Source of the DNA: Crystallibacter permensis
Lineage (GTDB): Bacteria > Actinomycetota > Actinomycetes > Actinomycetales > Micrococcaceae
NCBI RefSeq assembly: GCF_025960875.1
Contig: NZ_JAODLR010000006.1
Location: 186,001-250,000 of the forward strand
Length of the DNA: 64,000 bases
Direction of reading: 5' to 3'
This document shows positions 35,457 to 43,860 of the stretch, piece after piece. The notes below the pieces were generated by a model. It saw only the letters and a program-made list of their open reading frames with translations. It was not told the DNA's origin and searched no databases. Made by a program: the position numbers and the translations under genes. How positions within the stretch are numbered: the stretch's first letter is position 1; each line of letters begins with the position of its first letter.

Positions 35457-35584
35457 AGCCAACATTGCCAGCTTCCCGCCCCGCTCTACAGCATGGCGGA
35501 AGAATGCAGCCAGTAGCCGCTAGCTGCACCACGTCCGGAGAGGTCGAACACCGGCTCCGGGTTATTCGAAAGGAACGCACGCAG

Positions 35585-36418
35585 ATGCGTAAAGCACTTA
35601 CCCTCGTGGGCACCGGCCTTGCCGCGGCCCTGGCGTTGACGGCTTGCGGTGGATCGGATTCTGCCTCCAACGCTACTCCCGACCCGGCCAATCCTGTGAC
35701 CGTCACGGTCGGCGCTGGCCCTGTTCCGCACGCACGGATCCTTGAGTTTGTAGACCAGAACCTTGCCCAGGACGCAGGCATTGATTTGGAAATCGAAGAG
35801 ATGACCGATTACCAGACGCCGAATATCGCCCTGAGCGACGGTTCGATCGATGCCAACTACTTCCAGCATCTTGCTTTCCTTGAACAGCAGATCGAGGACA
35901 AGGGCTACGACTTTGAGCACGGTGCCGGAATCCACATCGAGCCGTACGCAGGTTTCTCTTCCAAGCATGACGACGTCTCGGAGATCCCGGATGGTGGCAC
36001 TATCGCCATCACGAATGACCCCGCGAACCAGCCCCGTGCCCTCAAAATGCTTGAAGAGGCGGGCCTGCTCAACGGCATCGAGGAAGATTCCGCGGCCCTG
36101 ACCCTGACGGAGGAGCAGAACCCCAAGGGACTGAAATTCGAGGAAAACCAGCCGGAAATCCTGCTTCCCCTCATCGACGATCCCAAGGTGGACCTGGCGA
36201 TCATCAACGGCAACTTCATCCTGGAAGCCGGCATGAGCACGGATGACGCCCTCGTAGTTGAGTCCGTTGAAGATAATCCGTATGCCAACTTCCTGACCTG
36301 GCGCGCGGGCGAAAAGACTGAAGCCATCACCGTCCTCGAGGAGCTCCTGCACTCCCCCGAGGTCAAGGACTACATTGTGGAGACCTGGCCGAACGGCGAC
36401 GTCACTCCGGCGTTCTAG
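35585..36418 (+). CDS. metQ: methionine-binding lipoprotein MetQ
   Basis: The 277-residue protein begins with a lipoprotein signal peptide ending LTAC, with lipidated Cys21, and continues as the NlpA/MetQ substrate-binding domain (IALSDGSIDANYFQHLAFLEQQ, NDPANQPRAL). It captures methionine outside the membrane for MetNI. The ATG at 35585 is chosen because the signal peptide starts there. The AAAGGA site lies somewhat far upstream. The gene ends 39 bp before a strong terminator that closes the operon. Confidence 0.94.
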   Translation: MRKALTLVGTGLAAALALTACGGSDSASNATPDPANPVTVTVGAGPVPHARILEFVDQNLAQDAGIDLEIEEMTDYQTPNIALSDGSIDANYFQHLAFLEQQIEDKGYDFEHGAGIHIEPYAGFSSKHDDVSEIPDGGTIAITNDPANQPRALKMLEEAGLLNGIEEDSAALTLTEEQNPKGLKFEENQPEILLPLIDDPKVDLAIINGNFILEAGMSTDDALVVESVEDNPYANFLTWRAGEKTEAITVLEELLHSPEVKDYIVETWPNGDVTPAF

Positions 36419-36457
36419 CTTTCCCGGCCAGCAAGGCCGCACCAGCCACGCTTAACC

Positions 36458-36495
36458 ACAAGGGAGCCGGCAGCACACGCTGCCGGCTCCCTTGT
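36458..36495. terminator. terminator of metNIQ
   Basis: A perfect 17-bp stem (ACAAGGGAGCCGGCAGC at 36458-36474 with its complement at 36479-36495) closes an ACAC loop. It may serve both metQ and the convergent AI-2E gene. Confidence 0.8.
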
Positions 36496-36529
36496 CAGTT
36501 CCGCCCCAAGGCTTGTTTGTCGTGTCGGG

Positions 36530-37657
36530 TCAGGACACCGTCTCCACAGCCTTTTCCTCGAGCCGCACCCGCCGGCCTGACGCTTCCGGCTTCGTATCGC
36601 CCGTCCAGACCTGAATGACGGCCCAGGCCACCGCCGTCAACGGCACGGCAAGAATGGCTCCGACAATACCGCCCAGGATGGTGCCAGCCGTCAGGGCGAG
36701 CAGGATGACCAGGGAATGGAGGCTGACGGAACGGCCCATGACGACGGGTTGCAGGAAGTTCCCTTCCAGTTGGTTCACCAGGACCACAACGCCGATCACC
36801 ACCAGCGCGGCCACGGGACCGTTCGCCACCAGTGCCACGAGGGCTGCCAGCACGCCGGCCACCGTGGCACCCACGATCGGCACGAAGCCACCGATGAAGA
36901 TGAGCACGGCCAGCGGCAGCGCCAGCGGCACCTGCAGGATGATTAAGGCCAGACCAATAAAGATGGCGTCGACCGCCGCCACAATGGCGGTGCCCCGGAC
37001 GTAATTGCCCAGGACGTCAACGGCCCGCGAGCCGGCCAGCGCCATCTTCGCCCGGCGGCGGTAGGGGAACCAGCGCAGCAGGAATGTCCAGATCCGCTCG
37101 CCGTCTTTGAGCAAGTAAAACAGCACCACGGCCATCAGGACCGCGCCGGTGATGAACTGCGTCGCCGTGGACAGGCCGCTCAGCGCGCTGCGGCCCACGG
37201 CCGCGCTGGTCAGGAAGTCCAGGACGCCGGCCAGCGCTTCGTCTATCTGCGCCTGGTCCACCGGGAGCGGGAAATCAGCCAGGAAGCCCTGCAGTTGTGC
37301 CCAGCCTTCGGTAGCCGAACTGATGAGTTCGTCCAACTCGTTCCGGACGGCGACAACGATGCCGGTAATGACGCCGCCAAGCACCACAAGGATGCCCAGG
37401 AACGCCGTCGCGGTGGCCAGCACGCTGGACCAGCCCCAGCGCCTCAGGACGTTGACCACCGGATAGACCGCGGCCGCCAGGATGAGGGCAATCAGCACCG
37501 GGATGACCAGCAACTGCAGTTGCAGCATCACGTACACGCTGACCGAGAGCAGCGTCAGGATCAGCAGCAACTGTGCGGAGCGCGTGCCAACCCGGCCCAT
37601 ACCATCGGTCCACAGATTTTGTTCCTGAACTTGGTCCCGCCGGGCAAACAACGCCAT
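36530..37657 (-). CDS. AI-2E family transporter (PF01594-type membrane protein)
   Basis: The protein has 375 residues with about eight membrane helices and the conserved GGFVPIVGATVAGVLAALVAL and long C-terminal LVNQLEGNFLQPVVMG segments of the AI-2 exporter superfamily. Members transport autoinducer-2, ions or unknown solutes. The ATG at 37657 is preferred over 37663 because AAGGAG is 7 nt upstream of it. It starts 27 bp after hemL and is probably the last gene of the heme operon by readthrough. A link to heme is not shown. Confidence 0.88.
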   Translation of the reverse strand: MALFARRDQVQEQNLWTDGMGRVGTRSAQLLLILTLLSVSVYVMLQLQLLVIPVLIALILAAAVYPVVNVLRRWGWSSVLATATAFLGILVVLGGVITGIVVAVRNELDELISSATEGWAQLQGFLADFPLPVDQAQIDEALAGVLDFLTSAAVGRSALSGLSTATQFITGAVLMAVVLFYLLKDGERIWTFLLRWFPYRRRAKMALAGSRAVDVLGNYVRGTAIVAAVDAIFIGLALIILQVPLALPLAVLIFIGGFVPIVGATVAGVLAALVALVANGPVAALVVIGVVVLVNQLEGNFLQPVVMGRSVSLHSLVILLALTAGTILGGIVGAILAVPLTAVAWAVIQVWTGDTKPEASGRRVRLEEKAVETVS

Positions 37658-37684
37658 CAACATGCTCCTTGAAGTGGTTGGAAA

Positions 37685-39010
37685 TCAGGCTTCAGGTGAG
37701 GCCGCGGCCGCCGCCTTGGCTGCCGCCGGAAGGGCAGCATAAATCCGGTCCATGGCCTTGTCGTCATGCGCCGAGGAAAGGAACCACGCTTCGAAGACCG
37801 ACGGCGGCAGGTAGACGCCCGAGTCCAGCATGGAATGGAAGAACGGTGCGTACCGGAAAGCTTCCTGCCCTTGGGCGTCCTCGTAGTTGTGGACTCCGTT
37901 AGCCGAGGTTCCAAAGGCCACGCTGAAGAGGTTACCGGCACGCTGGATGCTGTGGTCCACGCCTGCTTCGCCCAGCGCGGCGGAGACCGCGCCGGACAAT
38001 TCCAGGGACCGCTTGTCGATCCCGGCGTAGACCTCGGGCGTGGCCGCGGTCAGGGTGGCCACGCCGGCCGCCATCGCGATCGGGTTTCCGGACAGTGTGC
38101 CGGCCTGGTAGACCGGACCCACCGGGGCAAGGTAGTCCATCACTTCGGCCCGGCCGCCCAATGCTGCCACCGGCATGCCGCCGCCGATGACCTTGCCGAA
38201 AGTCAGCAGGTCCGGCGTGAACGGAGCGTCCGTTCCCTCGGCTCCTCCGGTCAGGCCCCAGTAGCCTGCATAGCCGGTCCGGAAGCCGGTCAGGACCTCG
38301 TCCAGAATGAGCAGGGCGCCGTGCTGTGCGGTGATCCGGGAAAGCGCGGCGTTGAAGCCTGCGCCTGGTTCCACGACACCCATATTGGCCGGCGCAGCCT
38401 CGGTGATCACCGCGGCGATGTTGGGGCCGTGGGTTTCGAACGCGGCTTCAACCGCGGCCAGATCGTTGTAAGGCAGGACCAGCGTCTCGGCAGCCGTTGC
38501 CTCGGTGACACCGGCGGAGCCGGGCAGCGCCAGCGTGGCAAGACCCGATCCCGCGGCCGCCAGCAGTCCGTCCAAATGGCCGTGGTAGCAGCCGGCGAAC
38601 TTGATGATCAGGTTGCGGCCGGTAAAGCCGCGGGCCAGCCGCACGGCGGTCATGGTGGCCTCGGTGCCCGTGGATACCATGCGCAGCCGCTCGACGGCGG
38701 AAACCCGCTCCATCACGATGGCCGCCAGTTCGGCTTCCGCGGGCGTGGACGTGCCGAAGGACAGACCGCGGTCCACGGCAGCGTGGACGGCTGCCAGCAC
38801 CTCGGGATGGGCATGGCCCACCAGTGCCGGGCCCCAGGAGCAGACCAGGTCAACGTACCCGCGGCCGTCGGCGTCGGTGAGGTAGGGCCCCTTGGCGGAG
38901 ACCATGAAGCGCGGCGTTCCGCCCACGGATCCGAAGGCCCGCACGGGCGAGTTCACTCCCCCGGGCATCAGATGGCGTGCGCGTTCGAACAGTTCTTCAG
39001 AGCTAGTCAT
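37685..39010 (-). CDS. hemL: glutamate-1-semialdehyde 2,1-aminomutase HemL
   Basis: HemL converts glutamate-1-semialdehyde to 5-aminolevulinate, the second step of the C5 pathway begun by HemA at 46.6 kb. The 441-residue PLP enzyme has [10 protein letters not shown] near the N-terminus, the [11 protein letters not shown] segment and the PLP lysine in [11 protein letters not shown]. It starts 3 bp after hemB ends, within the heme operon. Confidence 0.96.
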   Translation of the reverse strand: MTSSEELFERARHLMPGGVNSPVRAFGSVGGTPRFMVSAKGPYLTDADGRGYVDLVCSWGPALVGHAHPEVLAAVHAAVDRGLSFGTSTPAEAELAAIVMERVSAVERLRMVSTGTEATMTAVRLARGFTGRNLIIKFAGCYHGHLDGLLAAAGSGLATLALPGSAGVTEATAAETLVLPYNDLAAVEAAFETHGPNIAAVITEAAPANMGVVEPGAGFNAALSRITAQHGALLILDEVLTGFRTGYAGYWGLTGGAEGTDAPFTPDLLTFGKVIGGGMPVAALGGRAEVMDYLAPVGPVYQAGTLSGNPIAMAAGVATLTAATPEVYAGIDKRSLELSGAVSAALGEAGVDHSIQRAGNLFSVAFGTSANGVHNYEDAQGQEAFRYAPFFHSMLDSGVYLPPSVFEAWFLSSAHDDKAMDRIYAALPAAAKAAAAASPEA

Positions 39011-39013
39011 TGC

Positions 39014-39997
39014 TTAGTTGCTTTCTTTCAGCCAGCGGGCAATCTCGGCAGCCCAGTATGTCAACACCATATCCGCCCCGGCCCGCCGGATGCCCAGCAC
39101 GGACTCGAGGATGGCAGGCTTGCGGTCGATCCAGCCGTTAGCCGCCGCCGCCTCGATCATCGCGTATTCGCCGGAAATCTGGTAGGCGGCCACCGGTACC
39201 GGCGACATGGCCGCAACATCGGCCACGATGTCCAGGTAGCTCATGGCGGGCTTGACCATCACCATGTCCGCGCCCTCTTCGAGATCCAGCTCTACCTCCA
39301 GCATGGCCTCGCGGCGGTTTGCCGGATCCATCTGGTAGGTCTTCCGGTCACCGCTCAGCTGCGAATCCACTGCCTCGCGGAAGGGTCCGTAGAAGGCAGA
39401 CGTGTACTTGGCCGCGTAGGCCAGCACCGCGGTGTCCTTCAGGCCTGCCTCGTCGAGGGCCTGGCGGATCACGGCGACCTGGCCGTCCATCATGCCGGAA
39501 GGGCCGAGGACGTCGGCGCCGGATTGTGCCTGGATCACGGCCATCCGCGCGTAGATCTCCAGCGTGGCGTCATTGTCCACCGCCCCATCCGGGGTCAGGA
39601 CACCGCAGTGGCCGTGGTCCGTGAACTCGTCGAGGCAAACGTCGCTCATAACCACCAGATCGTTGCCTACCTCGGCCTTCACATCCGCGATGGCCTTGTT
39701 CAGCACGCCGTCCGGGTCCACGCCTGGGCTGCCGGTGGCGTCGCGGGTGGCCGGCACGCCGAAGAGCATGATGCCGCCGAGGCCAAGCTCCACCGCTTCG
39801 GCCGCGGCCCGCTTGAGGGAATCGGTGGTGTGCTGGACGACGCCGGGCATAGACTGCAGCGGCGCCGGCTCGGAGATGCCCTCGCGGATAAACGCCGGCA
39901 GAATCAGCTGCGAGTGCTCGATCCGCACTTCAGCGGTGAGTTTGCGCAGGGCTGCGGTGGCGCGGAGTCGGCGCGGTCGGTGGCTAGGAAAGCTCAT
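39014..39997 (-). CDS. hemB: porphobilinogen synthase HemB
   Basis: HemB condenses two 5-aminolevulinates to porphobilinogen. The 327-residue protein has both Schiff-base lysines, in AYAAKYTSAFYGPF and MVMVKPAMSYLD. The metal site reads C121-L-D123 and C131 (DVCLDEFTDHGHCG), so only two of the three zinc cysteines are present. Of three consecutive in-frame ATG codons, the third (39997) is best spaced from AAGG. The start overlaps the hemD 3' end by 14 bp. Confidence 0.95.
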   Translation of the reverse strand: MSFPSHRPRRLRATAALRKLTAEVRIEHSQLILPAFIREGISEPAPLQSMPGVVQHTTDSLKRAAAEAVELGLGGIMLFGVPATRDATGSPGVDPDGVLNKAIADVKAEVGNDLVVMSDVCLDEFTDHGHCGVLTPDGAVDNDATLEIYARMAVIQAQSGADVLGPSGMMDGQVAVIRQALDEAGLKDTAVLAYAAKYTSAFYGPFREAVDSQLSGDRKTYQMDPANRREAMLEVELDLEEGADMVMVKPAMSYLDIVADVAAMSPVPVAAYQISGEYAMIEAAAANGWIDRKPAILESVLGIRRAGADMVLTYWAAEIARWLKESN

Positions 39998-40919
39998 CAT
40001 CATCCTTCGGCTTTGGTGCGGTGCGGGTCTTGAGGGCCTCGGTCAGCGCGTCCGCGATCCCGGCCGGCGTCGGTGCGGTGGCGGTCGCGGCGATGTCCAG
40101 GCCGAGCGATCCGGCTTCCCTCGCGGTGCTGTTGCCGATGGCTACCAGCAGCACATGCAGCGGCAGCTCGGGCGAGAGATCATGCAGCCGGCGGGCTACG
40201 CTCGGAGACGTAAGAACGACGGCGTCAATCGCCTTTTCGGCGACGCCGCGGTTGAATTCTTCCACCGTCATGGGATTCAGGCCGGCCCCGGCCGGGGCAG
40301 GAGTAACGGACTCCAGCACAGCGGTCAGGCGCCGCTCCGCCCGTGCCGGATGGTCCACCGTGTGGTAGGCAACCACGGGCAGCACCTGCCAGCCCTTGTC
40401 CATCAGGCCCTCGAAAATCGTGTCCGCCGCAATGTCCGCCTGCGGCAGGAAGACGTTGGTGCGCAAGGCCGTTTCCGGACGGGGTTCGCCCGGCGGGGGC
40501 CAATCCGCCACCAGTCCGACGGCGTCCATGGTGCCTTCGGGAACAAGGTCAACATGCAGGCCCTCGGCTTCCAGGACGGTGGCCGTACCCGACCCGACGG
40601 CCGCGATCTTGGTGTCACCGGACAGCGCCTTCAGCGTGGTGCCGAGTGCGGCGGCCCGCTGCTTCAGCGCCCGCACGGTGGTGATGCTGGTGATGACCAT
40701 CCACTCGAAGCGGCCCTGGCCCAGCATGCGCAGCGCTTCGTCCAGCTCACGGCTGGACTCGGGTTCCTCGAAGTCGATCAGCGGCATCAGTTTCGGTTCG
40801 GCGCCTCTGCCGGACAGCTCGGCCACCATGGCACCCGCGCGGTCGGCACTGCGCGGCAGCACCACTACCAGCCCGGCGAGCGGACTCCCGGGGTTGCCTC
40901 GCGGCCGCAGCAGGGGCAT
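39984..40919 (-). CDS. hemD: uroporphyrinogen-III synthase HemD
   Basis: The 311-residue protein has the two-domain HemD fold with poorly conserved sequence. VVVLPRSADRAGAMVAEL starts the first domain, and VVLTSPSVARRL and LLVAIGNSTAREA mark the last. It closes hydroxymethylbilane with inversion of ring D. Its position between hemC (2 bp upstream) and hemB supports the call. The C-terminus is highly charged. Confidence 0.93.
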   Translation of the reverse strand: MPLLRPRGNPGSPLAGLVVVLPRSADRAGAMVAELSGRGAEPKLMPLIDFEEPESSRELDEALRMLGQGRFEWMVITSITTVRALKQRAAALGTTLKALSGDTKIAAVGSGTATVLEAEGLHVDLVPEGTMDAVGLVADWPPPGEPRPETALRTNVFLPQADIAADTIFEGLMDKGWQVLPVVAYHTVDHPARAERRLTAVLESVTPAPAGAGLNPMTVEEFNRGVAEKAIDAVVLTSPSVARRLHDLSPELPLHVLLVAIGNSTAREAGSLGLDIAATATAPTPAGIADALTEALKTRTAPKPKDDDELS

Positions 40920-40921
40920 GC

Positions 40922-41893
40922 TCAGCTGCCTGCCAAGGGGGTCAGTTCTCCGGCTCCCCGGGCCAGCAGGTCCTCGGCCAGCCGGGCTCCCAGGCTTGCC
41001 GCGGCTTCCATATCCGGGCTGTTGGTCTCCAGGCTGCTGCGCAGCAGGCGGCTTCCGTCAGGCCGGCACACTACCGCTTCGAGCCGGAGCACACTCCCGG
41101 CCAGCGTCGCCAGCGCACCGATGGGCGCACTGCAGCCGGCCTCAAGCCGGGCCAGCAGCGCACGTTCGGCGGTCACCGAGAGGCGGGTGGCCTCGTCGTC
41201 GTAATCCTGCATCGCCTTGGCCAGCGCGCTTCCGTCCGCGGCGTCGGCTGTACGGCACTCCACGGCCAGCGAGCCCTGTCCCGGGGCCGGCAGCATGACG
41301 GCCGGATCCAGCAGTTCGGTGATGGTCTCGGTCCGGCCCAGCCGGCTGAGGCCTGCGGCTGCAAGGACCACGCCGTCGAGGTCGCCCTTTTTCCCCTCGA
41401 TGACCTCGGGGCCGTGCATCCCCCGGACGCGGCCGAGCCGGGTCTCCACGTTGCCGCGGATATCGATGACCTGCAGGTCCGGCCGGGCGGCACGCAGCTG
41501 GGCGGCGCGGCGCGGGGAACCGGTGCCGACCTTCGCACCCGCGGGCAGCCCGGACAGGGTCAGTCCGTCCCGGGCACACAGCGCATCCCGCACATCGACG
41601 CGTGCCGGATACGCCGCGATCCGGAGGCCATCGGCCGCGCCGGTGGGCAGATCCTTGAGCGAATGCACGGCCACATCACAGCGGTCATCGAGCAGGGCCT
41701 CGCGCAGGGCCGCAACGAAAACGCCGGTACCGCCGATCTGCGCCAGCGAACCCTTCAGAATGTCGCCCTCGGTCTTGATCCGGACCAGCTCGTAGTCCAC
41801 CCCGCCGGATGCGGCAAGGGCTTCGGCCACGGTGGTGGTCTGGGTGACGGCCAGGGCGCTGCCCCGGGTTCCTATGCGGACGGTGCTTGTCAC
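40922..41893 (-). CDS. hemC: hydroxymethylbilane synthase HemC
   Basis: HemC polymerises four porphobilinogens on a dipyrromethane cofactor. The 323-residue protein starts TVRIGTRGSALAVTQT. It contains the RDALCARDG and GTGSPRRAAQLRA substrate-binding arginines and the cofactor cysteine in LEAGCSAPIGALA. The GTG at 41893 overlaps the hemH stop (GTGA). Longer upstream reading would overlap hemH deeply and lacks homologue-like sequence. Confidence 0.95.
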   Translation of the reverse strand: MTSTVRIGTRGSALAVTQTTTVAEALAASGGVDYELVRIKTEGDILKGSLAQIGGTGVFVAALREALLDDRCDVAVHSLKDLPTGAADGLRIAAYPARVDVRDALCARDGLTLSGLPAGAKVGTGSPRRAAQLRAARPDLQVIDIRGNVETRLGRVRGMHGPEVIEGKKGDLDGVVLAAAGLSRLGRTETITELLDPAVMLPAPGQGSLAVECRTADAADGSALAKAMQDYDDEATRLSVTAERALLARLEAGCSAPIGALATLAGSVLRLEAVVCRPDGSRLLRSSLETNSPDMEAAASLGARLAEDLLARGAGELTPLAGS

Positions 41894-43089
41894 GGTGCGG
41901 GTACTCCTACGGTGGAATCCATGCCGGCAACCGTGGGTTTTTCGCCGCGGCGGTTGGTGCAGCAGTTGGGGAAACACACATCCATCCACGGCCCCAGCTT
42001 GGTGGTGGCGGCGCGTTCGGCAATGTTGTTCTCGGCGGTCCGTTCGCAGACCAGGTCGACCAGGCCGGCAACGAACTTCTTGTGCACGCCCGGAGTCGGC
42101 ACGCGGGCGGCGGCGAGGCCGAGCTTGCCGCAGGTCTCCAGCGCCTCGGTGTCCAGGTCCCAGATCACTTCCATGTGGTCGCTGACAAAGCCCAGCGGGA
42201 CAATGACTACGCCCTTGACGCCCTGCGCGGCCAGCTCTTCGAGGGCATCGTTGATGTCCGGTTCCAGCCAGGGCACATGCGGCGCCCCGGACCGGGACTG
42301 GTAGACCAGCGAATGCGCGACGCCGGCGGCCTCCGGAATCCGGTCCAGCACGGCCTGGCCGGCAGCCAGGTGCTGCGCAACGTAAGCGCTGCCGCCGTCG
42401 TACTCGGCACCGTCAGCCAGGCGCGGCCCGGCTGCCTCGGCGTCCCCCATGGGAATGGAGTGGGTAGCGAACATGATGTGCACAGGCGCGTCCGGCTCGC
42501 CCTTGGCGGCGAGGTCGGCGCGCACCGCGGCGAGCCCCTCGGCGACGCCCTCGACGAACGGCTCCACGAAGCCCGGGTGGTCGAAGTACTGGCGGACTTT
42601 GTCCACTTCCAGCTTGCCTTCCAGCCCGGTCTCCACCAGCGCCACGCCGAAGTCCTCGCGGTACTGGCGGCAGCTGGAATAGCAGGAGTAGGCGCTGGTG
42701 GTGACGGCCAGCACGCGGCGGTGGCCGGCGTCGTACGCTTCGCGGAAGGTATCGGCGATGAAGGGCGCCCAGTTCCGGTTGCCCCAGAGCACCGGCAGAT
42801 CGATCCCGCGGCTGGCCAGCTCGGCCTCCATAGCCGCCTTGAGCGCCCGGTTCTGCGCGTTGATCGGGCTGATGCCGCCGTTGGCGCGGTAGTGGTGGGA
42901 TACCTCTTCGAGCCGCTCATCGGGGATGCCGCGTCCGCGTGTGACATTGCGCAGGAACGGGATGACGTCTTCCTGGCCCTCGGGGCCGCCGAAGGACGCC
43001 AGGATGATGGCATCGTAGTTCTTCGGCGCCATCCTGCCGTTTTCGTCCACGCCCGCGCGCGGATCGAAGTTTGTTTCGGCGGTGGTCAC
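41890..43089 (-). CDS. hemH: coproporphyrin ferrochelatase (HemH/CpfC), Fe-S type
   Basis: This enzyme inserts iron into coproporphyrin III in the actinobacterial/firmicute heme route. The 399-residue protein starts after a short tail with YDAIILASFGGPEG and has the HSIP motif (FATHSIPMGD) and ANGGISPINAQN. It ends with cysteines in LVCERT and DVCFPNCCTN, the pattern of the [2Fe-2S] actinobacterial enzymes. The GTG at 43089 overlaps the hemQ stop. HemQ upstream uses its product, coproheme. Confidence 0.94.
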   Translation of the reverse strand: MTTAETNFDPRAGVDENGRMAPKNYDAIILASFGGPEGQEDVIPFLRNVTRGRGIPDERLEEVSHHYRANGGISPINAQNRALKAAMEAELASRGIDLPVLWGNRNWAPFIADTFREAYDAGHRRVLAVTTSAYSCYSSCRQYREDFGVALVETGLEGKLEVDKVRQYFDHPGFVEPFVEGVAEGLAAVRADLAAKGEPDAPVHIMFATHSIPMGDAEAAGPRLADGAEYDGGSAYVAQHLAAGQAVLDRIPEAAGVAHSLVYQSRSGAPHVPWLEPDINDALEELAAQGVKGVVIVPLGFVSDHMEVIWDLDTEALETCGKLGLAAARVPTPGVHKKFVAGLVDLVCERTAENNIAERAATTKLGPWMDVCFPNCCTNRRGEKPTVAGMDSTVGVPAP

Positions 43090-43793
43090 CGCAGTACCTC
43101 GGCAATCTCGGCGGGGCTGATGCGGCGGCCGGTGTAGAACGGGATTTCCTCGCGGACGTGGTTGCGGGCGTCGGTGTAGCGCAGGTGCCGCATCAGGTCT
43201 ACCAGGTCGATCAGTTCCGGTGCTTCCAGGCCCAGGATCCATTCCCAGTCGCCCAGCGCGAAGGACGCCACGGTGTTGGCGAGTACCTGCGGGAAATCGC
43301 GGCCGAGCATGCCGTGGTCGCGCAGCATCTTACCGCGCTCCTCGGCCGGGAGCAGGTACCACTCGTAGGAGCGCACAAACGGGTAGACGCAGAGCCAGGC
43401 TTCGGGTTCCTTGCCGAGCGCGAAGGACGGCGAGTGGTTCTTGGTGAACTCGGCGTCGCGGTGGACACCCATGGCGGACCAGACGATGTCCGTCTCTTCG
43501 AACAGCGCGGTGCGGCGGATGATGCGCACGGCCGCCTGCAGCTCATCCGGCTTGGAGCCGTGGAGCCAGATCATGACATCGGCGTCTTCGCGCATGGCGG
43601 AGACGTCGTAGGCACCGCGCAGGGTGACGCCGGCATCGCCGAGGCGGGCGACGGCGGATTCGAAGTCGGCAACGGCGGAGTCCGCAATGTCCGCACCGGA
43701 CCGCTTGAACACGGTCCAGAGGGTGTAGAAAAGCTCTTCTTCGCCCGGGGTTTCGACGGCGTTGGCGGATCCGGACGTGGACGTTTCACTCAT
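43086..43793 (-). CDS. hemQ: coproheme decarboxylase HemQ (ChdC)
   Basis: HemQ oxidatively decarboxylates coproheme to heme b, the last step of the coproporphyrin-dependent route. The 235-residue protein is a chlorite-dismutase-fold enzyme with MIWLHGSKPDELQ, FVRSYEWYLLPAEERGKML (containing the catalytic Tyr region) and HGMLGRDFPQVLANTVASFALGDWEWIL. Its presence shows that this organism makes heme via coproheme, not protoporphyrin. GAAGAAGG precedes the ATG. A 67-bp gap to hemY may hold an internal promoter. Confidence 0.95.
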   Translation of the reverse strand: MSETSTSGSANAVETPGEEELFYTLWTVFKRSGADIADSAVADFESAVARLGDAGVTLRGAYDVSAMREDADVMIWLHGSKPDELQAAVRIIRRTALFEETDIVWSAMGVHRDAEFTKNHSPSFALGKEPEAWLCVYPFVRSYEWYLLPAEERGKMLRDHGMLGRDFPQVLANTVASFALGDWEWILGLEAPELIDLVDLMRHLRYTDARNHVREEIPFYTGRRISPAEIAEVLR

Positions 43794-43837
43794 GCTTACA
43801 GTCTGCCTTCTTCAGTAGTTATTAGTCGAAAACGGAT

Positions 43838-43856
43838 CTTCTACCCATTGTAGAAG
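43838..43856. repeat. inverted repeat between hemY and hemQ
   Basis: CTTCTAC (43838-43844) and GTAGAAG (43850-43856) flank a 5-bp centre. On the minus strand the same bases contain TACAAT (43852-43847), a good -10 box about 50 nt before hemQ. It could therefore be an operator over an internal promoter or simply a hairpin. Confidence 0.4.
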
Positions 43857-43860
43857 AAAT

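Noticed and set aside
37766-40033. Long open frame on the plus strand across the heme genes (755 codons)
   Set aside because: The minus strand here encodes HemL and HemB with intact catalytic motifs. The plus frame has no known motif, and its composition is that expected of an antisense frame in GC-rich DNA.
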